From: Salinarchaeum sp. Harcht-Bsk1
GTDB lineage: Archaea > Halobacteriota > Halobacteria > Halobacteriales > Salinarchaeaceae
NCBI RefSeq assembly: GCF_000403645.1
Contig: NC_021313.1
Coordinates: forward strand, 2,003,014-2,067,013
DNA length: 64,000 nt
Reading direction: 5' to 3'
Part shown: one piece after another, positions 15,475-23,273 of the stretch
Layout: every line of letters starts with the position of its first letter
Position numbering within the stretch: position 1 is the stretch's first letter
Notes under the pieces: model-generated
The model's input: the letters and a program-made list of their open reading frames with translations, nothing else
What the model was told of the DNA's origin: nothing
Databases searched by the model: none
Position numbers and translations under genes: made by a program

Positions 15475-17019
15475 TCACCCCGTGTCGTTCGTAGCGTTGT
15501 CCATCATGTCGTTATCCACGGTGTCGTTGCCCATCGTCTCGTTGCCGATGGTGTCGTTTCCGATCGTGTCGTTGCCATCGACCGTGGTCTCGTTGCCCGG
15601 TTCAGTCGCGTTCTCCCCGGGCGCACTCGCGTTTCCCTCCGGTTCACTCACGTTACCGTCGGGCGCGGTTTCGTTCCCGGCGCCGTCGTCGGGTGGCCCC
15701 TCCGGCGGCCCGTCACCGTCGTCCGGTGGTCCGTCCGCTCCCCCGTCGTCTTGATCGTCCCCTCCATTGTCGTCGGCATCTTCCTCGTCCACGGGGCCAT
15801 CGCCCTCGGGCGCTCCGCCGCCACGCCGTTCCGCCATCGGCGTCGTCCGGCGCAGTTGCCCTCTGATCTCGCCGCCGGGATGCTGCGTGGTGTGGACGTT
15901 GACGTAGTAGTTCGACGGCGTTTCGCCCACCGCCTGGGCGAGTTCGGGGTCGGCGACGAACCCGGACTCCACGATGGGCTCCTCCGGGAGTGCGTCCGCC
16001 AGTTCGCCGTCGCCGCTCCCGTCGAGTTCGTCGTTGAATACGACGAGCGGGGCGACGACGGGACCGGCGACGTCCGCCCCGCCTTCGTGAATGTGGGCCT
16101 GCGTGACGCCCTCCACGTCCTCGACCAGGAGTTCCCAGAAGAGGCCGACCGGCGTCGGGACGACGCGAGCGCAGCCGCTGGCCTCGGTGAAGACGCCCTG
16201 GTCCGCGGCGCTCAGTGCAGCGGTCGTCGCCCCCGGGTCCGACGGGTCGAAGTACTCGGGGGGCAGCGTCTTGCTCTCCGCGGGGAGGTCGCTCCACGCG
16301 ACGCTGCCCTGGTCGGCGATCGTCTCCGGATCGAGGGCGGACTCTCGGAGCACCGTCGCGGCGAGTCCCTGCGGTGGGATCGGCGATTCTGGGCTGGGGA
16401 TTGCTTCGCCCCACTCGGCTTCCGGTGGCGCCTCCGTCGCCGGGCCGCTCGCCTCGCCGACGACGATCCGGATCACCATGCCCGCGAACTCGTGTGGGAA
16501 ACAGAAGAGGTCGTAGACGCCGGGCTCCTCGAAGGTGTACAGGAAGTACGAGTCGGTCCAGAGCACCGGCGAGGAGATCGGGCCGACGCCGTCGGGGACC
16601 CGCTGGGTGTAGCCCAGTTCGGGGTGATACGAGCTGATCGTGTGGTGTGGCGAGGCCAGCGAGAACTGGACGGTGTCGCCCGGGTCTACGGCCAGGCCGA
16701 CAGGATCGAAGACGAACTCCGGGATCGGGACGCCCGGCTGTTCGCGTTCGATCGTGTCGAGTGCGACCTCGTGGTCGACCTCGACGGGCGGCTCGACGTC
16801 GGCGGAGGCTGCTGGGAACCCGAAGAGGGGATCGACCATCGTCGCGCCGTCCATCCCGTCGCCGTCCGTGCCGTTCCCGTTCGTCTCGTTGCCGTCGTCC
16901 TGTGCGGTCACGACCGTGCCGCCGAGCGCGCTGAGGCCGATCCCCGCCGCGAGCGCGCCGACGACGGAGCGCCGGTCGAGTTCTGGCATCGCCGGTCGAT
17001 CGTCTGGTGGGTCCGACAT
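15475..17019 (-). CDS. Secreted cupredoxin (halocyanin-like) plus CHRD domain protein with sequon-array tail
   Basis: The 514-residue protein has an N-terminal twin-arginine-like signal (ELDRRSVVGALAAGIGLSAL), then a cupredoxin domain with type-1 copper ligands visible as His in SPHHTISSYH and Cys/His/Met in LFCFPHEFAGM. A CHRD domain follows (QAHIHEGGADVAGPVVAPLV, then NYYVNVHTTQHPGGEIRGQL). The last about 120 residues are an acidic Gly/Pro/Asp linker and then roughly eleven N-x-S/T sequons in close series (NET, NVS, NAS, NAT, NDT and so on). It probably acts outside the cell membrane. ATG 17019 places the RR motif correctly. Confidence 0.87.
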   Translation of the reverse strand: MSDPPDDRPAMPELDRRSVVGALAAGIGLSALGGTVVTAQDDGNETNGNGTDGDGMDGATMVDPLFGFPAASADVEPPVEVDHEVALDTIEREQPGVPIPEFVFDPVGLAVDPGDTVQFSLASPHHTISSYHPELGYTQRVPDGVGPISSPVLWTDSYFLYTFEEPGVYDLFCFPHEFAGMVIRIVVGEASGPATEAPPEAEWGEAIPSPESPIPPQGLAATVLRESALDPETIADQGSVAWSDLPAESKTLPPEYFDPSDPGATTAALSAADQGVFTEASGCARVVPTPVGLFWELLVEDVEGVTQAHIHEGGADVAGPVVAPLVVFNDELDGSGDGELADALPEEPIVESGFVADPELAQAVGETPSNYYVNVHTTQHPGGEIRGQLRRTTPMAERRGGGAPEGDGPVDEEDADDNGGDDQDDGGADGPPDDGDGPPEGPPDDGAGNETAPDGNVSEPEGNASAPGENATEPGNETTVDGNDTIGNDTIGNETMGNDTVDNDMMDNATNDTG

Positions 17020-17406
17020 AGCACGAAACACATCGGCCACCCGACGGATTGCTATTCGCGAAGTATCGACGCGTAACGCGGTGTTAGGTCCGTCCAAGCC
17101 GGTTTACTTCCGGAACTGCTCCAGCTCGCCGATGGTCTCATCAGTTCCGCGTCACGATACGCTCGGCTTAGCTGGTCCCCACGTCCGATCGGCCGATCGA
17201 ACGCTTCCCCGACCGAACGCGCTGCAGGCCCGGGTACGATCGGGTTTGTCGGCGCCGGCGCTGTCGTTGTCGGCGCCGGCGCTGTCGTTGTCGGCGCCGG
17301 AGCAGTTGCTGTCGACGCCAGGGCTGCCGCTGTCGGCGTAGCGCGTGCCGCGAAAAATGACCGCCGGGGGAGTGATCGAACGGGGCGATTCAGTCGCAGC
17401 GGCGAT
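17020..17406. other. 387-base gap with a 21-bp tandem repeat
   Basis: The stretch holds the cupredoxin promoter region and a tandem repeat (listed separately). Short minus-strand frames here translate to Thr/Ala/Pro repeats but lack a start or domain, so I do not call a gene. Confidence 0.5.
17248..17340. repeat. 21-bp tandem repeat, about 4.4 copies
   Basis: Units start at 17248, 17269, 17290, 17311 and 17332. Units 1 and 2 are identical over their length (GTCGGCGCCGGCGCTGTCG plus TT), later ones diverge. The 21-base period equals seven codons, and the minus strand reads as TTTAPAP-like repeats, so it may be a remnant of a Thr/Pro linker. Confidence 0.75.
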
Positions 17407-19491
17407 TCAGTCCCGGCGGCGGGCCAGCAGTGCGGCGCCCAGCAGTGCGACCAGCGCGACGGCGATCCCGAACCCGGGGGAGCCGTCGGAGCTGCCGGAG
17501 TCATCGGCGTCGGACCCGTCGTCCATGTTGCCGTCGTCCATCCCGTCACCGGAACCGTCGTCGCCGTCACTGCTGCCGTCGTCCGCGCCGCCGTCAGAGC
17601 TGCCGTCACCGTCGTCGGACGGCACTTCGATCGCGGCGCTGCCCATCAGCGGCGCGCCGTTCGCGACGTAGGGGCCATCGGCGGCACCCTCGCTCTCGAG
17701 GAAGGTGTACGCCTCGTCGCCGTCGGTGTCGTAGTGGGCCATCGCGAACACGCTCCCGCTCTCCTCGAGGGGCGTGGTCAGCGTGATCTCGACGTCCGTG
17801 TGCGTGCCGGGGCCGAGGTACGAGCTGGTGCCGCGGACGCTGTCGAAGACTGCGCCGTCGGCGAGCGTCGCGTCGTGGATCGTCACGAAGCCGCCGTTCT
17901 GCAGCGTCACGGCGTCGACCGTGATCGTCTCGCCGTTCTCGGCCGTCTGGTCACCGATCGTGACATGGGCCGGAACGTCGACCATCGCGGCCGTCATGAC
18001 GATGCTGCCGCCGGCGGTGTACGGCCCGTCGTTCTCGCCCTCGCTCTCGAGGAACGTGTAGGTCTCGTCGCCGTCGGTGTCCTGGTGAGCCATCGCGTAG
18101 AACGTGTGGCTCTCGTCGACTGGCTCGTCGAGCGTGATCGTCACGTCCGTGTGGACGCCAGGCTCGAGGTACTCGCTCGTGCCGCGGACGCTGCCGAAGA
18201 CCGAGCCGTTGGTCAGCGTCTCGTCGTGGATCGTGACGAAGCCGCCCTCCGAGAGGTCGACGCGCTCGACCGTGACGGTCGTCCCGTCGCTACTATGGGC
18301 GGCGAAGTCGACCGAGGCCGCGACGGACACCGTGCCGTCGTCCATCACGATGTCGCCGTTCTCGTTCGTGTAGGGACCGTCCTCGCCGCCCTCGCCCTCG
18401 GGGAAGGTGTAGGTCTCGTCGCCGTCGGTGTCCTGGTGGGCCATCGCGAACAGCGTGTCGTTGGCCGACAGGGAGTCGTTCAGCAGCACGGTCACGTCGC
18501 GGTGCAGGCCGGGCGCGAGGAACTCGCTCGTGCCGCGGATGCTCGCGAAGACCTCGCCGTCACCGAGCGACGAGTCGTGCATGGTGACGAAGCCGCCCTC
18601 GGGGAGGAAGACGGAGTCGACGACCACGTGGTTACCGCCCGTCGTCTGGGCGTCGAAGGTGGAGGATGCCGTGGTCGAGACCGTGGCCTGTGCAGGCGCC
18701 ATCACGATCTCGCCGGCAGCGTCAGTGTAGGGACCGTCCGCTTCGCCCTCGCTCGCTGCGAAGGTGTAGTTCTCGTCACCGTCGGTGTCCTGGTGGGCCA
18801 TGTAGAACACCTGGTCGGACTCGTTCAGCGGGGAATCGAGCTGGACCCGGACGTCCTCGTGGACGCCGGCGGGGAGGTACGCGCTCGTGCCGCGGATGCT
18901 CGGGAAGACGTCGCCGTCTGCGAGCGAGCTGTCGTGGACCGTGACGAACCCGCCCTCGGCGAGTTCGACGCGGTCGACGATGAGCGAGTCGCCGGTCGTC
19001 GGCTGGTCGCTCGCCGTAACGGTCGCGGTCGCGGTCACTTCGGCGGCATCCATGACGATGTTTCCGTCCATCGTGTAGGGGCCGTCCGCCTCGCCGTTGC
19101 TCGCCACGAAGGAGTACGCGCGGTCACCGTTCGTGTCCTGGTGGGCCATGGCGTGGTAGGTGCCGGAGGCCTGACCGGACTCGAGGGTCACTGTCACGTT
19201 CTCGTGCGTGCCGGCAGCGAGGTAGCCGCTCGTGCCGACGACGCTGCCGAACGTGTCGCCGTCGGTCAGCGAGTCGTCGTGGATCGTGACGAACCCGCCC
19301 TCGGGTAGAGTCACTTCGTCGACAGTGACCGTCGTGCCGCCGCTCGTCTGGTTCGAGAAGGAGACGCTCGCAGCGTCCATCCCGTCCTGTGCGCTGGTCG
19401 TAGTCGTGCTCGCGCTGACGGTCGCGGCACCCGCGATGGCCGCCATCACGAGTACCACAACCATTGCCAGTGCCGGTAGGCTGCGTGGCAT
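17407..19491 (-). CDS. Surface protein with five DUF7282-type repeats and PGF-CTERM anchor
   Basis: The 694-residue protein begins with a Sec-type signal (MPRSLPALAMVVVLVMAAIAG). Five repeats of about 115-120 residues follow, each with EGGFVTIHD, a GTSxYL motif, AMAHQDTDGDExYTF, DGPYT and IVM. This matches the haloarchaeal DUF7282 repeat, whose role is unknown. After an Asp/Ser/Gly-rich linker comes SPGFGIAVALVALLGAALLA and RRRD, a PGF-CTERM signal for archaeosortase processing and lipid anchoring. ATG 19491 is supported by CCTTTAG at about -28. It is likely an extracellular glycoprotein; repeats 2-5 resemble each other more than repeat 1. Confidence 0.9.
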   Translation of the reverse strand: MPRSLPALAMVVVLVMAAIAGAATVSASTTTTSAQDGMDAASVSFSNQTSGGTTVTVDEVTLPEGGFVTIHDDSLTDGDTFGSVVGTSGYLAAGTHENVTVTLESGQASGTYHAMAHQDTNGDRAYSFVASNGEADGPYTMDGNIVMDAAEVTATATVTASDQPTTGDSLIVDRVELAEGGFVTVHDSSLADGDVFPSIRGTSAYLPAGVHEDVRVQLDSPLNESDQVFYMAHQDTDGDENYTFAASEGEADGPYTDAAGEIVMAPAQATVSTTASSTFDAQTTGGNHVVVDSVFLPEGGFVTMHDSSLGDGEVFASIRGTSEFLAPGLHRDVTVLLNDSLSANDTLFAMAHQDTDGDETYTFPEGEGGEDGPYTNENGDIVMDDGTVSVAASVDFAAHSSDGTTVTVERVDLSEGGFVTIHDETLTNGSVFGSVRGTSEYLEPGVHTDVTITLDEPVDESHTFYAMAHQDTDGDETYTFLESEGENDGPYTAGGSIVMTAAMVDVPAHVTIGDQTAENGETITVDAVTLQNGGFVTIHDATLADGAVFDSVRGTSSYLGPGTHTDVEITLTTPLEESGSVFAMAHYDTDGDEAYTFLESEGAADGPYVANGAPLMGSAAIEVPSDDGDGSSDGGADDGSSDGDDGSGDGMDDGNMDDGSDADDSGSSDGSPGFGIAVALVALLGAALLARRRD

Positions 19492-19774
19492 ACACAGTGC
19501 GACCACGAACTACCTAAAGGGGATTTGCCGAACTGGGCCCGGAGTCTCACCCAATTTCGTCCCCAAAGTTCGCTCCGTCAGTGGGTTTTGCCGCTTCCGT
19601 GCTCGCGAGCCACGACCCGGGTGCATACCAGTTACGCATATAAACAGACGGCGTCGGTCCCGGCTGGTACCCGCCCGATCCGAGCCGAGAGAGCGTGGGC
19701 TCCCGTGAACCCGAGGCGACGCGAGCGGAGAACGACCGGAGGAACAGGTGCGGCGACGACCAGGATCGGGCTGG

Positions 19775-20083
19775 TCAATCCCAGGTGATCCAGACCAGGA
19801 AGGCGATCCCGACCGTCTCGAGGACGTGCAGCGCCATCATCCACTTCCAGGCCAGCGGCGGGACGGCGCTGCTCGCGAACCAGTCCGCGAGCACCCCGTG
19901 GAACACGTACATGTAGAGCGAGGTCGCGTTCTCCGCCAGCAGGAACAGGCCGAAGACGGTGAAGCCGAGCGCGTGCTTGGAGCGCAGCTCGTAGTAGTTC
20001 CGGCCCCAGATCGCGAGGAGGACGGCGAGGAGGACGACGTTGACGCCCGCGGAGAGCCGCGCGACGTCGAACCACACACTCAT
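19775..20083 (-). CDS. Small membrane protein (102 aa, three helices)
   Basis: The product has three hydrophobic stretches (VNVVLLAVLLAIWG, LGFTVFGLFLLAENATSLYM, VLETVGIAFLVWITW) and no catalytic motif I can name. The start ATG 20083 (MSVWFDVARLS) is chosen over an in-frame start at 20137. It lies just downstream, same strand, of a small winged-HTH gene (20193-20474); paired membrane protein and HTH genes are frequent in haloarchaea and suggest the HTH controls or is modulated by this protein (inference). Confidence 0.7.
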   Translation of the reverse strand: MSVWFDVARLSAGVNVVLLAVLLAIWGRNYYELRSKHALGFTVFGLFLLAENATSLYMYVFHGVLADWFASSAVPPLAWKWMMALHVLETVGIAFLVWITWD

Positions 20084-20192
20084 CGTACCCCTCCTTTCCG
20101 CCGGGCAGGGATAACCACTTTCCCAAATTCGTTCCAAGAGCGGCCCACAACCGCAGTGAGCGGCCGGTACGGTACCTGTGTCGTATGTTCAG

Positions 20193-20474
20193 TCATGACT
20201 CGTCCACCTGTTCCATGATCTCCTCGATCGTGTCCCAGTGATGCCGGGCGCTGTCCGTCGGGAGGTAGACCGCGCCGTAGTCGTCGCCGCTGTTCTCCAC
20301 GACCCCGTTGTCCACCAGCACCTCGAGGTGGTGTCGAACCGTCTTGTAGTCGAGGTCGAGGTCGTCGGCGAGCTGGTTCGCGTTGCGTGGACGTTCGTCC
20401 ATGGCACGCAGGAGGCGCACCCGGTTGGTGCCCCCGCGCGTGCCCGTCAACACGTACCAGAGCGCCGCTTCCAT
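20193..20474 (-). CDS. Winged-helix transcriptional regulator (ArsR-like, 93 aa)
   Basis: The 93-residue protein contains a winged HTH: NRVRLLRAMDERPRNANQLA, LDLDYKTVRHHLEVLVDNGV and a wing VENSGDDYGAVYLPTD. The YKTVRHHLEVL recognition helix is typical of haloarchaeal ArsR/HTH_20 regulators. There is no extra ligand domain. It is followed on the same strand by a three-helix membrane protein, likely the same transcription unit. ATG 20474 (MEAALWYVL) is preferred over one 12 codons upstream. Confidence 0.88.
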   Translation of the reverse strand: MEAALWYVLTGTRGGTNRVRLLRAMDERPRNANQLADDLDLDYKTVRHHLEVLVDNGVVENSGDDYGAVYLPTDSARHHWDTIEEIMEQVDES

Positions 20475-20613
20475 CGCCCCCACCAACCGAGGGAAGCCAC
20501 CTAATTCCACCGATGGCCGTCAGGAACGCCGGTACTCGTGACGGCCGACGACGGGGCGCCACTCGTCGTGCCGACCCGGAATCGTTTTCCCCGGAGTCGC
20601 CCACGCTCTCGCC

Positions 20614-21612
20614 ATGTCCGACGCCTCGCCCGGATCCGACCGACGCCCCGGCGTGCTCCCCGACGGGGGCCACATCGTGTCGTTCCCAGACGGCGACGCA
20701 GTCGTCACCGGCGGCGCGGGCTTCCTCGGCTCGCACCTCGTCGAGCGACTCCTCGACGACGGCGCCGACGTCACCGTCGTCGACGACCTCCGCGGCGGGA
20801 ACAGGGAGTGGGTCCCAGACGCGGCGGCCCTCCAGGAATTCGACCTCGCTGCGCCCGGTGCAGTCGACGATCTGGTAGCCGTCCTCCCGACCGGAGCCGA
20901 CGTCTACCACCTCGCGGCCGACAAGTACGTCGACAACGACGAACCGATCGAGCAGTACGCACGGAACACCAGAATGACCCAGCACGTCGTCGCGGCCGCC
21001 GAAGCCGCCGACGCCGAGCGGTTCGTCTTCACCTCCTCCTCGACGGTGTACGGCGAGGCCCCACGCCCGACCCCGGAGGACTACGCGCCGCTCGAACCGA
21101 TCAGCGCCTACGGTGCGGGCAAACTCGCCGACGAGGGACTCCTCTCCGCGCGGGCCCACGCGGGAGCGTTCGACGCGTGGACGTTCCGCTTCGCCAACGT
21201 CGTCGGCCCCCGGTTGCGGGGCGCAGTCGTCCCGGACTTCATCGAGAAGCTCCAGGCCGACCCCTCGACGCTCGAAATTCTGGGCGACGGCCGCCAGGAG
21301 AAGTCCTACCTCACCGTCGGCGACTGCCTCGACGGGATGGCACACGCCGTCGCGCGGGCGAACGACCCGGTCAACACGTTCAACCTCGGCACCCGGACCA
21401 CGACCTCGGTCGATCGGATCGCCGCGATCGTCGCGGAGGAACTGGGCGTCGACCCCGCGTACAGCTACACCGGCGGCGAGCGGGGCTGGAAGGGCGACGT
21501 GCCGAAGATGTGCCTCTCGGTCGAGAAGCTGAGCGCGCTGGGCTGGGAGCCGACTCGATCGAGCGACGACGCGATCCGGCGGGCGACGCGGCAGTTGATC
21601 GAGGAGCTGTAA
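20614..21612 (+). CDS. NAD-dependent nucleotide-sugar epimerase (extended SDR)
   Basis: The 332-residue protein has the Rossmann loop TGGAGFLGSHLVERL (residues about 31-45), active-site Ser in FTSSSTVYGE and the YGAGK motif (Tyr-x3-Lys). The C-terminal substrate region contains GDGRQEKSYLTVGDCLDGM and VPKMCLSVEKLSALGW, as in UDP-glucose 4-epimerase-like and dTDP-sugar enzymes. It may supply activated sugars for glycosylation; the flippase and GT genes start about 570 bases downstream. The N-terminal 30 residues before the Rossmann strand are an extension and the start may be later. Confidence 0.9.
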   Translation: MSDASPGSDRRPGVLPDGGHIVSFPDGDAVVTGGAGFLGSHLVERLLDDGADVTVVDDLRGGNREWVPDAAALQEFDLAAPGAVDDLVAVLPTGADVYHLAADKYVDNDEPIEQYARNTRMTQHVVAAAEAADAERFVFTSSSTVYGEAPRPTPEDYAPLEPISAYGAGKLADEGLLSARAHAGAFDAWTFRFANVVGPRLRGAVVPDFIEKLQADPSTLEILGDGRQEKSYLTVGDCLDGMAHAVARANDPVNTFNLGTRTTTSVDRIAAIVAEELGVDPAYSYTGGERGWKGDVPKMCLSVEKLSALGWEPTRSSDDAIRRATRQLIEEL

Positions 21613-21770
21613 TCCGGAGGAGCGGCCTCGTTCGATTCCTTAAGTGGCGATCGTTTCTAGCAGTCGTCTTGCAAACGAGGCACGGAGTGGTCACTTCTGG
21701 GCGTCACAGCCGAAAACTGGTTGTGCTCGATTCCGACAATATTATGCAAGAATGTCCGCTATCGACCGAT

Positions 21771-21941
21771 ATGACTGCCCTCCAGGCAATCGCAGGCACC
21801 TCACTGGGAAGTATCATTGTGGCACTCGTTGTCCCGTTCCTCGTCGTCGCCTTCGGCACGTACGTGGGCGCCCTGATGGCGCTGCAGTCGTTCTTCGGCG
21901 AGTCGTCGTGGCAGGACGTCTCGACGGACCATGAGGAGTGA
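21771..21941 (+). CDS. Small membrane protein (56 aa)
   Basis: A 56-residue product with one long hydrophobic segment (SLGSIIVALVVPFLVVAFGT then YVGALMALQSFF) and an acidic tail (WQDVSTDHEE). The ATG at 21771 is chosen over an in-frame ATG at 21744 because an AT-rich ATATTATG box (21739-21746) lies about 25-32 bases upstream, fitting a leaderless transcript. No family recognised. Confidence 0.65.
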   Translation: MTALQAIAGTSLGSIIVALVVPFLVVAFGTYVGALMALQSFFGESSWQDVSTDHEE

Positions 21942-22139
21942 GGCGTGCGTCTGCCACACCGCTGTACGTACCAACGCTCGGTTCACCAGCGCGCATCGCC
22001 CTCGAACGCCGCGATCAAGTGCTCCTCCGCAACGCGTCCGGGTAGGATTGGACGCGAGGCACGTTTCCGAGCGGCACCGGAACTAGAGAGCGCTCCCGAG
22101 CGGTCTACCGTCGTTACCGTTCGCCCACCGCCCCACGAG

Positions 22140-22157
22140 TTTTAGGTGGGCTTAACT
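22140..22157 (+). promoter_or_regulatory. DtxR/SirR-type iron box on the flippase-like gene promoter
   Basis: TTTTAGGTGGGCTTAACT lies 24-41 bases upstream of the ATG at 22181 and contains the probable TATA element (CTTAAC). It matches 14 of 18 positions of the perfect box at 23244. The TTAGG-N4-CTTAA form resembles known DtxR/IdeR/SirR operators. A repressor here would block TBP/TFB binding. Confidence 0.65.
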
Positions 22158-22180
22158 TTCCGTAGCCGTGAGCCGACACC

Positions 22181-23266
22181 ATGCAAGCGCAGCCAGCGCC
22201 CGAACCGGAGCCGTCGGAGCCCGGTAGCTCCCGGCGCCGGCTGCCGATTCTCGGGACGATCGCCGTCCTGGTCCTCGGCGGACTCGTTGCGGCCCGAACC
22301 GTCGACCTCGGCGAAGCCGTCGACGCCATCCGCGCCGCCGACCCGCTGCTCCTCGCTGCAGCGATCCTCGTCTACGCCCTTTCTTGGCCCCTTCGCGGCC
22401 GGCGCTACGGCGACGTGCTCGCGCCGATGGACCGCCGGCTTCGCACCGGCTTCCTCACGAGTGCGGTCCTCCTGAGCCAGACCGCGAACCTCGCGATCCC
22501 CGCCCGTGGCGGCGACGCCGTCCGCGCGGTCGTCCTGAAGCGCCGCCGCGCCGTGGCCTACGCGACCGGCGTCGCGTCCCTCGCCGTCGAGCGGGCGTTC
22601 GACCTGCTCGCGATCGGCGCGCTCGGCGGCGTCGCGCTCGCGTGGCTCGTCCTCGCGGGCGACGCGGCGCCGGTGTTCGACGGGCTGCGATCGCTCGACC
22701 TCCCGGTGGCCCTGTTTTCGGGAGCGGCGGCCGGGATCGGACTGCTGCTCGCTGCCGGCGCCGTCCTCGCGTACCGCTCCAGCAGCGCGGCGCTCGACCT
22801 GCTTCCCGATCGGCTGCGCGACGGCGTCGCGACCGCCGCCTCGAACCTCGCGGTGCTCGTCCGTCGCCCCCGCGCCCTCGCCGCCGTCGGCCTCGGTAGC
22901 GTCGCGATCTGGGCGCTCGACGCGGTCACCGCGGTCCTCGTCCTTGCCGCCGTCGCGAACCCCGACCCGCTCGCACTCCTCGCGGTCGGCACCCTCGCCG
23001 TCTGTGCGGGCAACCTCGCGAAGGTCCTGCCGCTTACGCAGGGTGGCGTCGGGCTCTACGAGGGTGCCTTCGCCGCGACCGTCGTCGCGCTCTCGCCCAT
23101 CGCTGGCTCCCTGGCCCTCGCGGCCGCGTTGCTCGACCACGCGCTGAAGAACGGCGTCACCCTGGCGGGCGGCGCGCTCGCCGGACTCGTCCTCCACCGC
23201 TCTTCGGCGTCCGAGACGGGCGATTCGACGCGAACCGGCAACCTTTTAGGTTGGCCTAAAAGATAG
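22181..23266 (+). CDS. Flippase-like membrane protein (LPG synthase TM/UPF0104 family)
   Basis: The 361-residue protein has about eight hydrophobic helices and the family signature regions RRYGDVLAPM, LLSQTANLAIPARGGDAVRA and NLAKVLPLTQGGVGLYEG. Members include AglD/AglR-like haloarchaeal proteins linked to lipid-linked glycan handling, and bacterial lysyl-PG synthase membrane domains. No aminoacyl-transfer domain is present. It is preceded by an iron-box promoter and its own last codons (LLGWPKR and TAG) are encoded by the second iron box, which serves the next gene 8 bases downstream. Confidence 0.9.
   Translation: MQAQPAPEPEPSEPGSSRRRLPILGTIAVLVLGGLVAARTVDLGEAVDAIRAADPLLLAAAILVYALSWPLRGRRYGDVLAPMDRRLRTGFLTSAVLLSQTANLAIPARGGDAVRAVVLKRRRAVAYATGVASLAVERAFDLLAIGALGGVALAWLVLAGDAAPVFDGLRSLDLPVALFSGAAAGIGLLLAAGAVLAYRSSSAALDLLPDRLRDGVATAASNLAVLVRRPRALAAVGLGSVAIWALDAVTAVLVLAAVANPDPLALLAVGTLAVCAGNLAKVLPLTQGGVGLYEGAFAATVVALSPIAGSLALAAALLDHALKNGVTLAGGALAGLVLHRSSASETGDSTRTGNLLGWPKR
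23244..23261 (+). promoter_or_regulatory. Perfect DtxR/SirR-type palindrome upstream of the GT75-like gene
   Basis: TTTTAGGTTGGCCTAAAA is a 7-4-7 perfect palindrome centred at 23252.5, 13-30 bases upstream of the ATG at 23274. Its left half occupies the TATA position (-24 to -30). It overlaps the last codons of the flippase-like gene. The pattern TTAGG-N4-CCTAA corresponds to iron-dependent DtxR-family operators; which regulator binds is inference. Confidence 0.75.
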
Positions 23267-23273
23267 GCTGACA

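Noticed and set aside
15169-17076. A 635-codon plus-strand frame opposite the cupredoxin gene
   Set aside because: Arg/Val-rich shadow; the minus strand carries a signal peptide, copper ligands and the CHRD domain.
17052-17609. A Thr/Ala/Pro-rich minus-strand frame
   Set aside because: It overlaps the end of the DUF7282 gene in another frame and has no signal peptide or domain; treated as tandem-repeat translation.
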